Program-made: the position numbers and the translations under genes | In this document: positions 42,567 through 53,738 of the stretch, in pieces | Layout: the number at the start of each line of letters is the position of its first letter | Numbering within the stretch: the stretch's first letter is position 1 | Origin: Ipomoea triloba | Lineage: Eukaryota; Streptophyta; Magnoliopsida; Solanales; Convolvulaceae | DNA: 64,000 nucleotides | NCBI RefSeq assembly: GCF_003576645.1 | Contig: NC_044916.1 | Location: 15,849,477-15,913,476, forward strand | Direction of reading: 5' to 3' | The notes under the pieces: generated by a model | Told to the model about the DNA's origin: nothing | Databases searched by the model: none | Seen by the model: only the letters and a program-made list of their open reading frames with translations

Positions 42567-43888
42567 GTGTCTTAATGACCTTGACCCCGGCTCCTAGGGA
42601 GCTCGTTGAACTGTGGCTTGCTGCCGTGTCCTCGACCGGCTCGATTCACCATGATCGTGCTTTGATTTCTTTGCGATTTCCTTTTAGCGTCTCATCCTAC
42701 AAATTATAGAAATTAACATTCATGGTAATTGGTTTTGAATAATTAATTCTCAAATAAGTCACCATTGTATTTGTGTAAAATTCCTTGTCAAGATAATGGA
42801 TTTCAAACATATAGGGCTAAGAATTTTTGAAAATTTCGCCATAATTTCCCCTATATTTTGGACAATTCTAGCATAAGAATATCAACAATATCATTCCATT
42901 ATCACACACATGCAAAAATTCATCATAAGATATTTCAATTTGATAGTCAAATAAGAAGTCAACTCTAAAAGTCAATAATTTCAAAAAGTCAACTTCATCT
43001 TCTTCCCCAAATTCAAAAATTAGGGTTTGAAATTGAAAATTCAATTTGGGCAATGTAGCACGTGAAAAGTCAAATTGATGGCATATAATAGTTCTATAAC
43101 AAGTTTACACATCAATTCAAGCATCAATTTCATAATTTCAACAAGAAATCTAACAAACTCATTTGTTCATCAATAGTGTTCACACTTGAAGCTCAAAAAT
43201 ATATAACAATCCATCAATTTAACTATCAATAATGAAAGAAAACATCAAAGGATAGTTCTATGAAGCATTATAAACCAATTTAATCATTCAAAATCATGTA
43301 AGGGAATGTAGAACAAATTTCTCATTCAAGCTCTTTCATACTCATGAATATTCAAGGATAAATAGTTAAAAAGATGAGAAATTACCTTGATGGTGATGTT
43401 TTTTATCTTCTTTGAAGTAAAAATAGAATGGATATTCAAACCTTGAGTATAGGATTCACCTTGCATGGAGAAGATAAGACAAAATAGGGATTTTGGAGCA
43501 AAATGGCGTGGGAGATCCGAAGGGGTGTTTTAAAGTCGTGGGAGGGCTTTCACGCCGGTCACACTCGTGTGACCGTGTGTGGGAGCTCTCTGTCTCGCTC
43601 CCACGCATGGCTACACGCGTGTGAGCGTGCGTGGGAGGCTACTGCCTCGTTCCCACGCACGACTACACACGTGTGAGTTCAGGTGGCAGTCCTCTGCACT
43701 GTTTTCTTCCGATTTTGGTCTTTCCCTTCATACCTATGTCCAAAATAAGCTTCTCCAAAGCAATTTTTAGTCCCGACTCCTACAAGTTAGTCCTAAAAAC
43801 ATGGTTCCATTTGATTGTAGCAATTTATTAGAACAAAAACATTAGAAACGAAAGCATAAAAATGATTGTAAAAACATATTATTAAAAC
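42567..43888 (-). other. Post-gag non-coding region of A4 with three nested palindromes
   Basis: No gene is seen. It is homologous to 9091-10080 in A3. Palindromes lie at 43551-43582, 43600-43634 and 43651-43686, with ACACGCGTGT-type cores. It replaces the RT-integrase region expected between protease and ORF-1. Confidence 0.55.
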
Positions 43889-44127
43889 CTTGGGTTGCCT
43901 CCCAAGTAGCGCCACGGTTTACGTCATTGGCTAGACGCATCATACCTTGTTTAGAATTCAACCATATTCCTTGGTAGTGGGTAAGAAGCATTTTGGTACC
44001 CACGTGTTTTTCCATGTAAGCTTATCATTTCTCACTTCGGTTTTGGTTTCATCTTTTGTTTAACCTTTGCCCTTTCATCTTCATCAGTTCCTTCTTTCGC
44101 TCTTTCCTTTTCAACATTTATGGCATG

Positions 44128-46479
44128 TCAATCGAATCTCAGGGTAATTTCACCTGAACTCACATCTATTCGTCTTCCAAGAATTAAGGATTCATGGGGA
44201 TCATCATCACCCATCTTACAAACAATAAAATCGACAGGCACAAGAAATTTTCCTATTCTTACTAGAACATCTTCCGCTAAGCCTTCAGGATACCGTGTGG
44301 TTCCGTCAGCTAAACGTAGAGTCAGCCTCGTCGGTTTCAAACATGGTAAGTTCAATTTTCCAAAGAGATTTGAAGACATGACATTGATAGAAGCACCAAG
44401 ATCAGCAAGAGCGTTTTGAGGTTCCAATGTTTGTATAGAACAAGGAATCAACAAAGCTCCAACGTCACCCTTCTTTCTAGAGTAGCCCTCAGACAAACAA
44501 GCCGAAGATTCTTGGCTTAAATAGGTAAAATTATCACAACTGTCATTCTCAAACAATTCACGACATTCTTTGTTATTGAAAAATTTTCGGATAAAAGCAT
44601 TAATTGTACCTTCTCGAGCCATTTCTTTCTCTTTTGAACTTTTGATGTTGTTTCGTGGTAGCTCCTTTTCTTTTGGGCATTCTTTCGAAGTGGTTTTCTC
44701 CTTGTGTTCCTTCATTGATATGGTGCATGAACCGCTCGCATTCTTTAATTTGAGATTGGGACTACAAGAGGTAGTCTCGTTTCTTTGGTCATCTACCTTA
44801 CATTGACATTTTCCACAAATGGCATCCATTGGATCACATTTCACATGTTCTTCTTCCTTGGCATCAATGGCGTTGACTCTCTCTTTCAGATTGTTCTCAG
44901 TGTTACTCGGGAGTTGTCCGTAGTGTCTATCCGACATCATCTTAAACATTTGGGAGATCTGATTCTCAATCGTCTTAAGTGTAGCCTTAGACTCCTGTCG
45001 AAGACTAGAAATTTCTTGTCTAATCTCTTGAGTAATCTCTTGTTTCAGATTTGCCCGATCATTTTTGAGTTCCATGATCGTCCTGGTAAGTCTTTCATCT
45101 AATTCACGGATGTCATCCCTCCTTTGTTGAGTAAAGTCAAGTTGAGAGTTGTATTGTGGCCTGAACTGGGTCATTTGATTTCCATTTCCTTGATTTTGAT
45201 TGTACATCAGTCTGTTCTTGTCATTCTGTCCATATGTAGGCTTGTTTCTATAGTTGTATTGTCCTCGCGCTTGATATCCATCATTGTTGCTATTGTTCCA
45301 ACCCTCTACCTATTTCCAATTGTTGTTTGATCTTTTGTTTTGTCCATAAGCATTGAAATTGGAGTTCCTTTGGTAATCTACCGCCTCAACTTGTTCAGAT
45401 GCAGACGGAGAAGTGCAAATATTGGTGTCGTGAGGTCCTCCACAGATATTACAATAAAGTGCCAAAGCCATGCAAGGCTTGGGCTTTCCTTCCATTTTTT
45501 CTACCATAGCCTGTAGCTTTTTGATTTCGTGATTCATTGCTTTGATTTTGGCCTCACTTGCCACCCGATTATCAACTTCATATATTCCTCCATGATCTCC
45601 TCTCCGGTCATACCAACAGGATGTGTTCTTTGATATTCTCTCGATCAATTCTTCAGCTTCTTGCAAAGCTAAGGAGACAAAGGCACCGTTGGAGGATGAG
45701 TCAAGCAACATTTTTCCTTCATCTGTTAACCCTCCATATAATGAGCTAATCATGTCCCATGAGTGCATCAGATCTTGTGGGCATTGCCTTTTAAGAACTT
45801 TGAATCGTCGCCAAGCCTCTCCTAAACTCTCAAGCCTTCCTTGCTTGAATTCTTGTATCAGCCTTCTAATCCTCATAGTTTTTGTAATGAGAAAGAACTC
45901 ATTCATGAATTCACGATGCAACTGTTGCCACGTTCTGAAATGATTGTCGTCTTGGTTTTCCAACCATCGTGATGCCTCTCCTATAACTGAAAATGGGAAC
46001 CTTGTGATGTGTGCGTATGAACCTTGTGATGTGTGCGTTGGGATCTTCAAATGGTAATCCCGAATATTGATTGTTCTGAACCAGTGTGAGAATAGTTAGA
46101 TGCACGTGAAAGTTGACGTTCTCCATTGGGGGTACATAGATCGAGTTGTGCATCTTAAAATCCGGAGTCATGTAATCTGCAATTGATCTTTGTGGTTCTT
46201 GAGGATTTCCATAATATTCTTCTTCACGAATATTCTCTTGATTGTTTGCTCTGTTAGCTTGTGGTTCTTCCAGAATTGGTTCTTCATGGTTAATCGGTAC
46301 TTGTGGATTAATTGGAACTGGGGTGGATTTGGTATAGTTGATCCTCTTCCTTGTGGATTTCTTGTTGCGCCTGATGAAGCCATTAGTGATCCTTGGGTAT
46401 TTTTCCTTCTAGTTGCTCTATTATTTTCAAGAATGTAGGGTAGTAAACCTTTTTTCCTTTTGCTCGCGTGTGCATTCAC
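44128..46479 (-). pseudogene. Gag-protease gene of A4
   Basis: Start region 46479 (MNAHASKRKKG). A Retrotrans_gag-type domain follows (HNSIYVPPMENVNF, then FPFSVIGEASRWLE, EFMNEFFLITKT). Next come a zinc knuckle, CNICGGPHDTNIC (CX2CX3HX4C), an asparagine-rich tail, a coiled coil, and a protease with ALADLGASINVMSS, LADGTTRYPEG and LILGRRIDVSSG. Breaks: a 21-bp tandem duplication near 46000-46040 shifts the frame, there is a stop at about 45310, and about eight residues are deleted after LILGR. The stop after RFD ends the coding sequence. Gag would form the particle and the protease would mature it. Confidence 0.8.
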
Positions 46480-46652
46480 CTAGTAAAATTATCAATGAAA
46501 CAAAAATTTCCACAATTGACTAGAAGTAGTCAATTGGGTTAGTAGCAAAAATAAATAAAAATAAAACAAAATTAAGTGGAATGGATTAACATTGCTCAAA
46601 TCTATCATTCATGCAATCAAAATAAACAAAAACATATGACAACCTATTGCCA

Positions 46653-46670
46653 TCCCCGGCAACGGCGCCA
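46653..46670 (-). other. Primer-binding site of A4 (tRNA-Asp)
   Basis: TGGCGCCGTTGCCGGGGA on the minus strand, four bases from the LTR edge at 46675. Confidence 0.9.
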
Positions 46671-46674
46671 TTTT

Positions 46675-48003
46675 TGAACAAGCAGTATTGTGTAGGGGTT
46701 GATTCGTGAAAATATATTTATGTTAAAACGGAAAGTCAGTGACTCCCCGAGTGTCGGTCTCGAAGGAGGGACGTGGAGGTGTGTCAAGTGTTCGGGAGTT
46801 TACTTGATTGGGTCATGCATAGGATTCGAGTGTGGTGAAGGGCGGAATTGTGAGTGAGAGTAGTTCATTTGGTTGGTTTGAGCACAAGAGAGTAGTAAAG
46901 TGAAAGGGATTTTGTAAATATGTAAAAGGAGTAGGGATTGGATAGTGTTCATGGATAATGCATAGTGGAGTGCCTAAGGTCATGGATAGGGATTGCTAGG
47001 ATATTGGCTATTCAAGAGTGTGTTATCTTAGTCCTTTTACACCTTTGTGTACTAAGGCTTCTTTGACTTAAGAGTGCCTTCAAGAATCCAAAGTTCTAAG
47101 AGGAATTTTATCAAACACTTAAGCTACACACTATCCTACTATTCTTAAGAAGTCCATAGGAACTATGATTGTGTCAAGCTTTAAATCCTAACTCTAATCA
47201 AAGACATGAAAGAGTCAAGAGCTCAATCTCTCATCTAGATTGGCCAAATCCAAACAAGATCTCATCAAAACCACAATCAATTGACAAGAATAGGTAATCC
47301 ATCAACACAAACACATAGATCCAAGATATAGAGATAAGATCATCACACTAGCAATATTCAATCACACAATCCAAATCCCTAGACTAAACAAGCTACTCAT
47401 AATATGAAATTCAAGCAAAAGCTAATTTAATCCAAGATCAAGATAACTAAAATTATAGAAATGAAATAGAAATCCCCTAGAGAGAAGAAGATCTTCAATC
47501 CAAGCTTGTTGTCTTGCTACAATGGAGATTGATCTAATCTAAAAAAACTAAGAAAAATGGAGAAAGTTCTCCAAAGGAAAAACTAAGAGAGGGAAAACTA
47601 ATTTTCTGGGAACCTCCTCTGAAAATTCATCAAAGGGGTTTAAATAGTCTCCGAAATGATAACCCTAGTCGAAATTCACACAGCACCGCCTCCACGCCAT
47701 CCACACGCGTGTGAGCGTGTGTGGGAGGCTACTGGAAAGTTTTCACGCATGCTCACACGCGTGTGACCATCCAGTTGGGTCCTCCGGGGCTCCGTTCTTG
47801 CCTGGTTCGCTCTTTAAGCTCAACTTTTGCTCCTATTTGCTCCCGGGGCTCCTGTTTTACCTCTTTTAGGCTAAAAGTAGCTTCTGTGTGCAGGTTAGTG
47901 ATTTTCAAGCATTTATGAGCATAATTCACCATGTAAGGATGCTGTAGACGTGATAAAACACCCTAAAATGTGCCTGATTTAAGGGTATCTCGGAGTTTTA
48001 TCA
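46675..48003 (-). mobile_element. 5' LTR of A4
   Basis: This LTR is about 1,329 bp, TG...CA, with nested palindromes at 47692-47724 and 47743-47768. It is followed by the TSD TCCAC at 48004-48008. Confidence 0.85.
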
Positions 48004-48517
48004 TCCACCCATCTCCATGTTTCCAGTTGTTGTTCTGTCTTTGATTTCCTCCATAAGCATTATAGTTAGGACCTCTTTCATAATCAACCGTCTCCACATG
48101 TTCAGCTGCAGACGATGATGTCCATATGTTGGTGTCGTGCGGTCCTCCGCAAATATTGCAATATAATGCTAAGGTTATGCAAGGTTTCGATTTCCCTTCC
48201 ATCTTTTCTACCATAGCTTGTAGTTTTTTGATTTCATGATTCATTGCTTCAATCTTTGCTTCATTTGCTACGTGGCTGTTGACCTCATATATGCCGCCAT
48301 GTTCTTCTCTTCGGTGATACCAACACGAGGTATTTTTCGAAATTCTTTCTATTAGCTCTTATGCTTCTGGCAATGCTAATGAGACAAACGCACCACTTGA
48401 AGATGAGTCCAGGAGCCTTTTCCCTTCATCAGTCAAGCCTCCATAAAATGAGTTGATTACATCCCATGGATACATTATATCGTGCAGGCACTATCTTTTC
48501 AAAACTTTAAATCGCCT
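48004..48517 (-). pseudogene. A3 gag, middle part with zinc knuckle
   Basis: The piece lies between the SA and A4 insertions. It contains a stretch with several stops (48460-48250), then an open frame from 48244 with EIKKLQAMVEKMEG and the knuckle CNICGGPHDTNI, whose last cysteine is replaced by tryptophan. It ends at the A4 target site and resumes at 36443. The replaced cysteine would weaken RNA binding. Confidence 0.7.
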
Positions 48518-48522
48518 CCAAG

Positions 48523-50505
48523 TGATAGACGCCAAAACTACCTAGCTATTTAGAATTAATTAAGGAAAAATTCTTGCCAAAACGACGTTTTGAAAGATGC
48601 AATCTATGTATTTTCATGTTATTTTGCTAACAGTTGCGAAAGAGCTTTGCGTGGTATGCCTTAAAAGATTTTCACAAGGATAAAGACTTAAATCAATCAA
48701 GAAAGTGTGAACAAAGAAAGAAAGAACTGTTAGGAACATCATGTAATAGGTTTTGATGATACCAACTGTTAAGTAGAAATCCCCAAGTCTCGATGCATAG
48801 GCAAAAACGCTGTAAGTTCGACAAGTAAACCAAGAGCGAAAATACAACCGAGTAACTTTGAGCTCAACTCGGAAAATATTTAAGCTTGAGGTAAATTTGT
48901 TTGAACATCTTAGAAGTCTCGTGTATTNAGTAACAAGAAGCGGGGCGAAAAACCTGAGGCTTGAGGCGGGCTTCGTGATCAAAGCTCAAGCGCTCGATAT
49001 TGTACTAAATAAGGGAAGTTTTTAGTGCAATCCTTCCAGGGAGTTTCTGGAAGAAGAGTGGACGTAGGCGGGTTGGCCGAACCACTTAAAAATCTCTCTT
49101 GCATTTACTTACTGTTTTTATCTCTCGCTAACCTCTCGATTGCACTGCATATAAACTCACTTCTCGAACTAACTCAAACTCGTGCTAACTAAAAGGGGAT
49201 AACATTTCCGCTGCGCATAAAACTTTGTCTTCACCTCGTGAGGTATCGAACCTAAACATCCTAAGTTCAATACACACGAGAGGTTGAAAAGATTTGCAAA
49301 ATCTTATACAAGTCTATTCACCCCCCCCCCTCTAGACTTGTACCCCATCCCCTTGGGACCAACAAGAACAAACCCGAAATTGGGGCACGCAAAGACCTAC
49401 CCGAAGACAACAAAGGGGTCGAGAATGAAGAAATCCCCATCCACGACCCCAACCATGCGTGTGGTTGGCGTGGACTAATTCCAGTGTGCATCCACGCCTG
49501 CCCACACGCGTGTGGTCGGCGTGGACTGGCACCAGAACCCTGCGCGATATTTTAGTATAAAAGGGACATTTCAGCTGGGAGGAGAGGACCTTTTGCCATT
49601 TTTTCACTTCTCATTTTTAGATGAGGGTTAGATAGGATTAGTGAGAGGAGGAAGAACTTCTTGGAGAAGAGAATCTTGGATCCCCATAGCTTGGAAATCC
49701 TCTTGGGTACACTCTTTCATTGTTATTTGATTTCTCTTTGGACTTCGTTCTTGAACTTTCATTTTTCCTAAAGATATTTGCTTTTTGCTTTGATCTTGTA
49801 AATATGTTTTGCTCTTTGAATGATATGATGTTATTGAAGCCTATGAAGGGCTAGACTTTAGGATAGGGGCTAGGAAGAACGGAGATTTTGTGTTCATGAT
49901 CTAAAATTGTTAAATGAGCTTTGATTTCTTTGGGATTATTGAAATTGTGTGTATGTTTTGGATGTTCTTGTTGGATCGAGGGTCCCGATCTCTTCAAGGA
50001 TCTAGGATCATCCCTTTGGCGAGATATCGCAAAGAGATGAGAGCCCACTACTCACATCTCCCACTCTCAATATGAGAAGATGAGATCCGAAGGGAACTTA
50101 TAGGCAAAGTGTTCGATAATATTCCCCAACCGACTAAGGATTGGGAGCCTGAGTGTGACGCCACTCAGGACCGTGTTCCGAGCTCCTTCAATCATATCTC
50201 AAGGGAAATCAAATCTCTCCCTTATACATTGAACCAATCTCCATGATATTCTAGCCCCCATAAGCCTTTATCTTACATTTATCTCTTAAAACTCACCCAA
50301 CCTTGCACTCTCATTATCATGTTTCACTACACTATTTATTCCCTACTCTTGTGTTGTCTAAACCTTAAAAGATAGGAAGATTTCACTCTCCAATTTGCCA
50401 TCCACGAGAGACACGACACTCGGGGAGTTCAAGACTCTTCGTTTTAACATTACTCTTTATTTCGTACCACGTCCACATCTCACCACGAATACATTACTAC
50501 CTTCA
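48523..50505 (+). mobile_element. SA: solo LTR of the A2 family, host of C4
   Basis: SA runs from TGATAGACGCC to CCTTCA, flanked by CCAAG at 48518-48522 and 50506-50510. Without C4 it measures about 1,341 bp, like the A2 LTR (about 1,344 bp), and is in the opposite orientation to A3. Nested palindromes lie at 49441-49473 and 49492-49524. No PBS or coding sequence adjoins it, so it is a solo LTR. Confidence 0.85.
48728..49364 (+). mobile_element. C4: Copia LTR of the C2 family, broken by an N
   Basis: C4 has LTR ends TGTTAGG and ACCAACA with the duplication AGAAC at 48723-48727 and 49365-49369. Only 637 bp are present instead of about 1,612. The N at 48928 joins the first 200 bp to the last 436 bp. 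It may be a solo LTR or a whole element whose inside was not assembled. The end hairpin lies at 49308-49341. Confidence 0.8.
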
Positions 50506-50510
50506 CCAAG

Positions 50511-51362
50511 CTTCTCCTAAACTCTCCAATCTACCTTTCTTGAATTCTTGGATATGTCTCATAATCCTCATGGTCTTGGTGATTCGGAAAAACACATTCA
50601 TAAATTCTTTGTGTAACTGCTGCTAGGTTCTGAAATGATGGTCATCTTGACTTTCTAACCATCGTGTTGCCTCTCCAATTACTAAAAATGGGAATAACTT
50701 CAGTTTGATGATTTCTTCACTAACTCCTTCCTGTCTGTACATCCCGCAAGCTCGAATAAATCTAGTAATATGATCATGTGGATCCTCTGAAGGTAATCCT
50801 GAATACTGGCTATTCTGAACTAAAGTGAGTATGTTCGGGTGCACATGAAAGTTTACGTTCTCTAACGGGGGTACGTAAATGGAGTTATGCATGTTGAAAT
50901 CTGGCGTCATATAATCGACGATGGATCTTTGTTGCTCTTGCGGTACTTCATAATAATCATCTTCTCAAATATGTTCCGGTGGATTCACTTTGTTGATTTG
51001 CGGTTCTTCTAATATTGGGTCATTCTGATTGACTTGTCCAGGTGGATTAATTGGAAGTGGGGGTGGATTTGGTACAGCTGCTCCTCTTCCTTGGGGATTT
51101 CTCGTAGCGCTTGTAGAAGCCATTTGTTCTTTTCAGATGCTTTTCTTTCTCGTTGCTTTGTTAATTTCTGGTATGTAAGGAAACAAGCCTTGGTTTCCTC
51201 TCGCTCTTGTGTGCATTCACCTATTAAGATCTTCAATAAAGTAAACAATCCACAATTGACTAGAAGTAGCCAATTGGGGTAAGTAACAAAAACGAATAAA
51301 ATAGAAAATAATAAAATAAAATGAAATGGATTAACAATACTCAAATTCTCACAATCATTCAA
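50511..51362 (-). pseudogene. A3 gag, N-terminal part
   Basis: The minus-strand gag starts near 51217 (MHTRE-like, as in A4) with a basic segment. It continues after a frame change with TPDFNMHNSIYVPPLENVNF, LVQNSQYSGLPSEDPHDHITRF and LFPFLVIGEATRWLESQDDHHF, the Retrotrans_gag core, and reaches the SA insertion at 50510. Stops near 51008 and 50620 show decay. It corresponds closely to 46479-45800 in A4. Confidence 0.75.
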
Positions 51363-51400
51363 TCAAGTAAAAGCAAAACAATTTTGACAACCTATTGCCC

Positions 51401-51418
51401 TCCCCGGCAACGACGCCA
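51401..51418 (-). other. Primer-binding site of A3 (tRNA-Asp, one mismatch)
   Basis: TGGCGTCGTTGCCGGGGA on the minus strand, one base off the tRNA-Asp complement. Confidence 0.8.
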
Positions 51419-51695
51419 TTTTTTTACACGCGTATGGCGTGTATATTTTGCGTAGTGGATAGTTAATGTGGTGAATGGCATTTGAGTATGGATAGTGAAT
51501 GTGGTGAATGGCATAAGGTAGTGATATTCAAAGTATAAGAAATAAGAAATAAGAGATAAGAAAATAAGGGATTGAATCGTGTTCGTATATGTTGCATTCT
51601 CCTGTGTCTCAAGTAGTAGATAAATGATGCAATGATGTTGGCTATTCAAGAGTGTGTCTTCTTAGTCCTTTTCCACCTTTGTGTACTAGGGCATC
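51419..51695 (-). mobile_element. 5' LTR of A3, distal part
   Basis: This is the LTR tail next to the PBS. The exact edge is blurred by a T-run and an ACACGC stretch. It is split from 52857-53733 by SB, whose TSD GCATC occupies 51691-51695. Confidence 0.65.
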
Positions 51696-52851
51696 TGAAG
51701 TGGTATTTTTAGGGGTGGTTGAATGATGGAATACAAAGGGTAAAACGGAGAAAATGTTCCCCGAGTGTTGGTCTCAAGGATGGCAAATTGGAACGAATGA
51801 GTGTCGACATTTAAGGAGTTAAGAGCTAAGAGTTGCAAGGATTACTAAGGGCCATTTTGATAATAAGTTGGGGGTTGTAAGGACAAAATTAAACTAAACA
51901 AGTTGAAAGAGAATGAAGGGGGGTGCATGCCACAGCTAAACAATGATTGATTATCCTATGGGGATTTGAAAACGAGTTTCGAGATTAAACTAGGGAGTCA
52001 TGGTATTTATACCGAGTGGCGACACACTCGGACTCTCAATCCTCATTCGGTTGAGGCATTTTATCGAACACCTTACCTACCACTCCTCCCGAACCTTGTC
52101 CTTTCGATCTAAGGGCAGGGATGTAGATGAGTTGGGCTCGTGAGAGGCCGTTATCGCGCACACTCTCACTTCCACTCGGTTCACTAACTATTCCGGCCGA
52201 AATAGAAGCAAAGCAAGAAAAACATCACCCACACAAGACTACAATCCTACTCCACAATCTTCATAATCATAAGGCAAAATTCAAGCATCAATCAAATGTC
52301 TAACATGGGCACACACACCCCTACACTATTCTACTCAAGCATTATGAAATTAAAGAACAAAAATCAAGAATAAACAATAGCAATAGATTAAAGCAAAATC
52401 AATGATAGAAATAGGAATTACCTAAATAGAATGCCTGAATGTAAATTGATTCTTCAAAGGGAAATGAAAAATCTAACCTACTCCTACACTACTGGAAATG
52501 GAAAATATGATCTAAAACCTAGCTATTGCTTAAAATTTCCGCAAAGGCCTCATTATATAGGCTGATTCTGGGTCGCGTACGAGTTAGCGTACGACCGTAC
52601 GCAAGCTTGTACGCGACGGTATTTTGGCTATTAGTCCTTCCTTCATGCTTCATTTGCTTGTCAAGTCCTTATATTTGGCCATTATACCCCCGGGACCTGA
52701 AAAATCATCTTAAACACACCAAAATAGAGCATTGCAATAAAGTTACACATTAGAGCATGAAAATGATATAAATAATTCACAAAAGAGTGTCAAATTCAAC
52801 TAATTAACCACAACATAGACCCTTAATTCTAGCTATATTTGGTGCTTATCA
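51696..52851 (-). mobile_element. SB: solo LTR related to the A1 and A5 LTRs
   Basis: SB is 1,156 bp, TG...CA, flanked by GCATC at 51691-51695 and 52852-52856. It resembles the A1 LTR over its left 700 bp and the A5 LTR. In place of the ACGCGT-based palindromes it has a nested palindrome on GCGTAC / GTACGC at 52572-52615. No coding sequence is present. Confidence 0.85.
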
Positions 52852-52856
52852 GCATC

Positions 52857-53733
52857 TTAGGCTTAGGAGTGCCTTTTAGCAACAAAAGCCCTAAGAGACA
52901 TTTTATCAAACACCTTAGCTACACACTTTCCTACTATTCATAGTTATGAATTCCATAGGATCTATGATTGCAATAAGCTTCAACTCAACTCAAATCAAAA
53001 CCATGAGACTCAAGAACTCAATCTCTCAATAGATTGGCCAAATCCATACAAGATCTCATCAAAACAACAATCAATAGACAAGAATAGATTTTTCCAACAA
53101 CAAGGCAATCAAATCCACAATAAGAAATAGGATCATCACACTAACAACATAGCTTCACACAGTCCAAGCCCTAGATTAAACTAGCTACACATAATCAAGA
53201 ATTCAAGATCAATAGCTAATTCAATCCAAAAACAAGATATGTAAAATAGATAAGATTAAAATAAAGATCACCTAGTAAATGAAATGTGTTCTTCAATCCA
53301 AGCTTTAAGTCTTCATTTACAAGGAGGAAATGTAAATCTAAACTAACCTAAAATGGAAACTAAGAAATTAAAAAATGTAGATGGGAATGGGATCCTCTCT
53401 GAATTTTCTCCGCAGTGTCCCGTTCACACGTCCTTCACGCGTGAAGGATTGCGTGGACAACTACTGGAAAGTGTTCACGCGACCTTCACGCGTGAATGCC
53501 TTCCTTCGGTCTTCCGGAGCTCCTGTCTTGCTCGGTTTGCTCGTTTCACTCGTTCCTTGTTCCTAACGGCTCCCATGATCTCTAAAATGTCTCAAATTGT
53601 ACCAAAGATAGCTTTGTGTGTGGTTAACGAATTAAAGAACAAAATATCATAAGATTATCACGTAAGGATGCTAAAAATGCTATCAATCACCCTTATTTAT
53701 ACTCAAATATATAGGCGTCTTGGGAGCTTATCA
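52857..53733 (-). mobile_element. 5' LTR of A3, proximal part
   Basis: It starts TGATAAGCTCCC on the minus strand at 53733. It contains nested palindromes at 53423-53458 (inner 18-bp perfect palindrome 53431-53448) and about 53474-53500. Together with 51419-51695 it gives about 1,150 bp. The expected A3 target duplication on this side is GCGAA (53734-53738). Confidence 0.7.
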
Positions 53734-53738
53734 GCGAA

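Larger units (their letters stand above)
36444..48003 (-). mobile_element. A4: Athila-like LTR retrotransposon without RT
   Basis: A4 is a structurally complete minus-strand element flanked by TCCAC at 36439-36443 and 48004-48008. Order: 5' LTR 48003-46675, PBS 46670-46653, gag-pro 46479-44128, conserved hairpin 43906-43889, non-coding region, an Athila ORF-1-like gene 42566-41463, 3' non-coding region with solo LTR C3, then 3' LTR 37761-36444. RT, RNase H and integrase are absent between the protease and the hairpin. The two LTRs differ at only a few percent of positions by eye, plus short indels. A relative would have to supply pol. It inserted in the A3 gag gene. Confidence 0.85.
9091..53733 (-). 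mobile_element. A3: Athila-like LTR retrotransposon, interrupted by several insertions
   Basis: This is the outer minus-strand element. Its 5' LTR is 52857-53733 plus about 51419-51695, split by SB. Its PBS is 51401-51418. Its gag-pro gene is spread over 51362-50511, 48517-48004, 36443-35298 and 10333-10295. Its 3' non-coding region is 10294-9091. The intervening blocks are SA, A4 and A2, each with its own TSD. The coding pieces join sensibly across each insertion: a short run of N and W residues on either side of A4, and the protease end on either side of A2. Past the protease there is no RT or integrase, only the post-pol non-coding region, so A3 looks non-autonomous. Its left LTR is lost at the CACTA edge. 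Confidence 0.7.

Noticed and set aside
53734..53738. GCGAA as a confirmed A3 target duplication
   Set aside because: The left end of A3 is lost at the CACTA edge, so there is no partner to compare.
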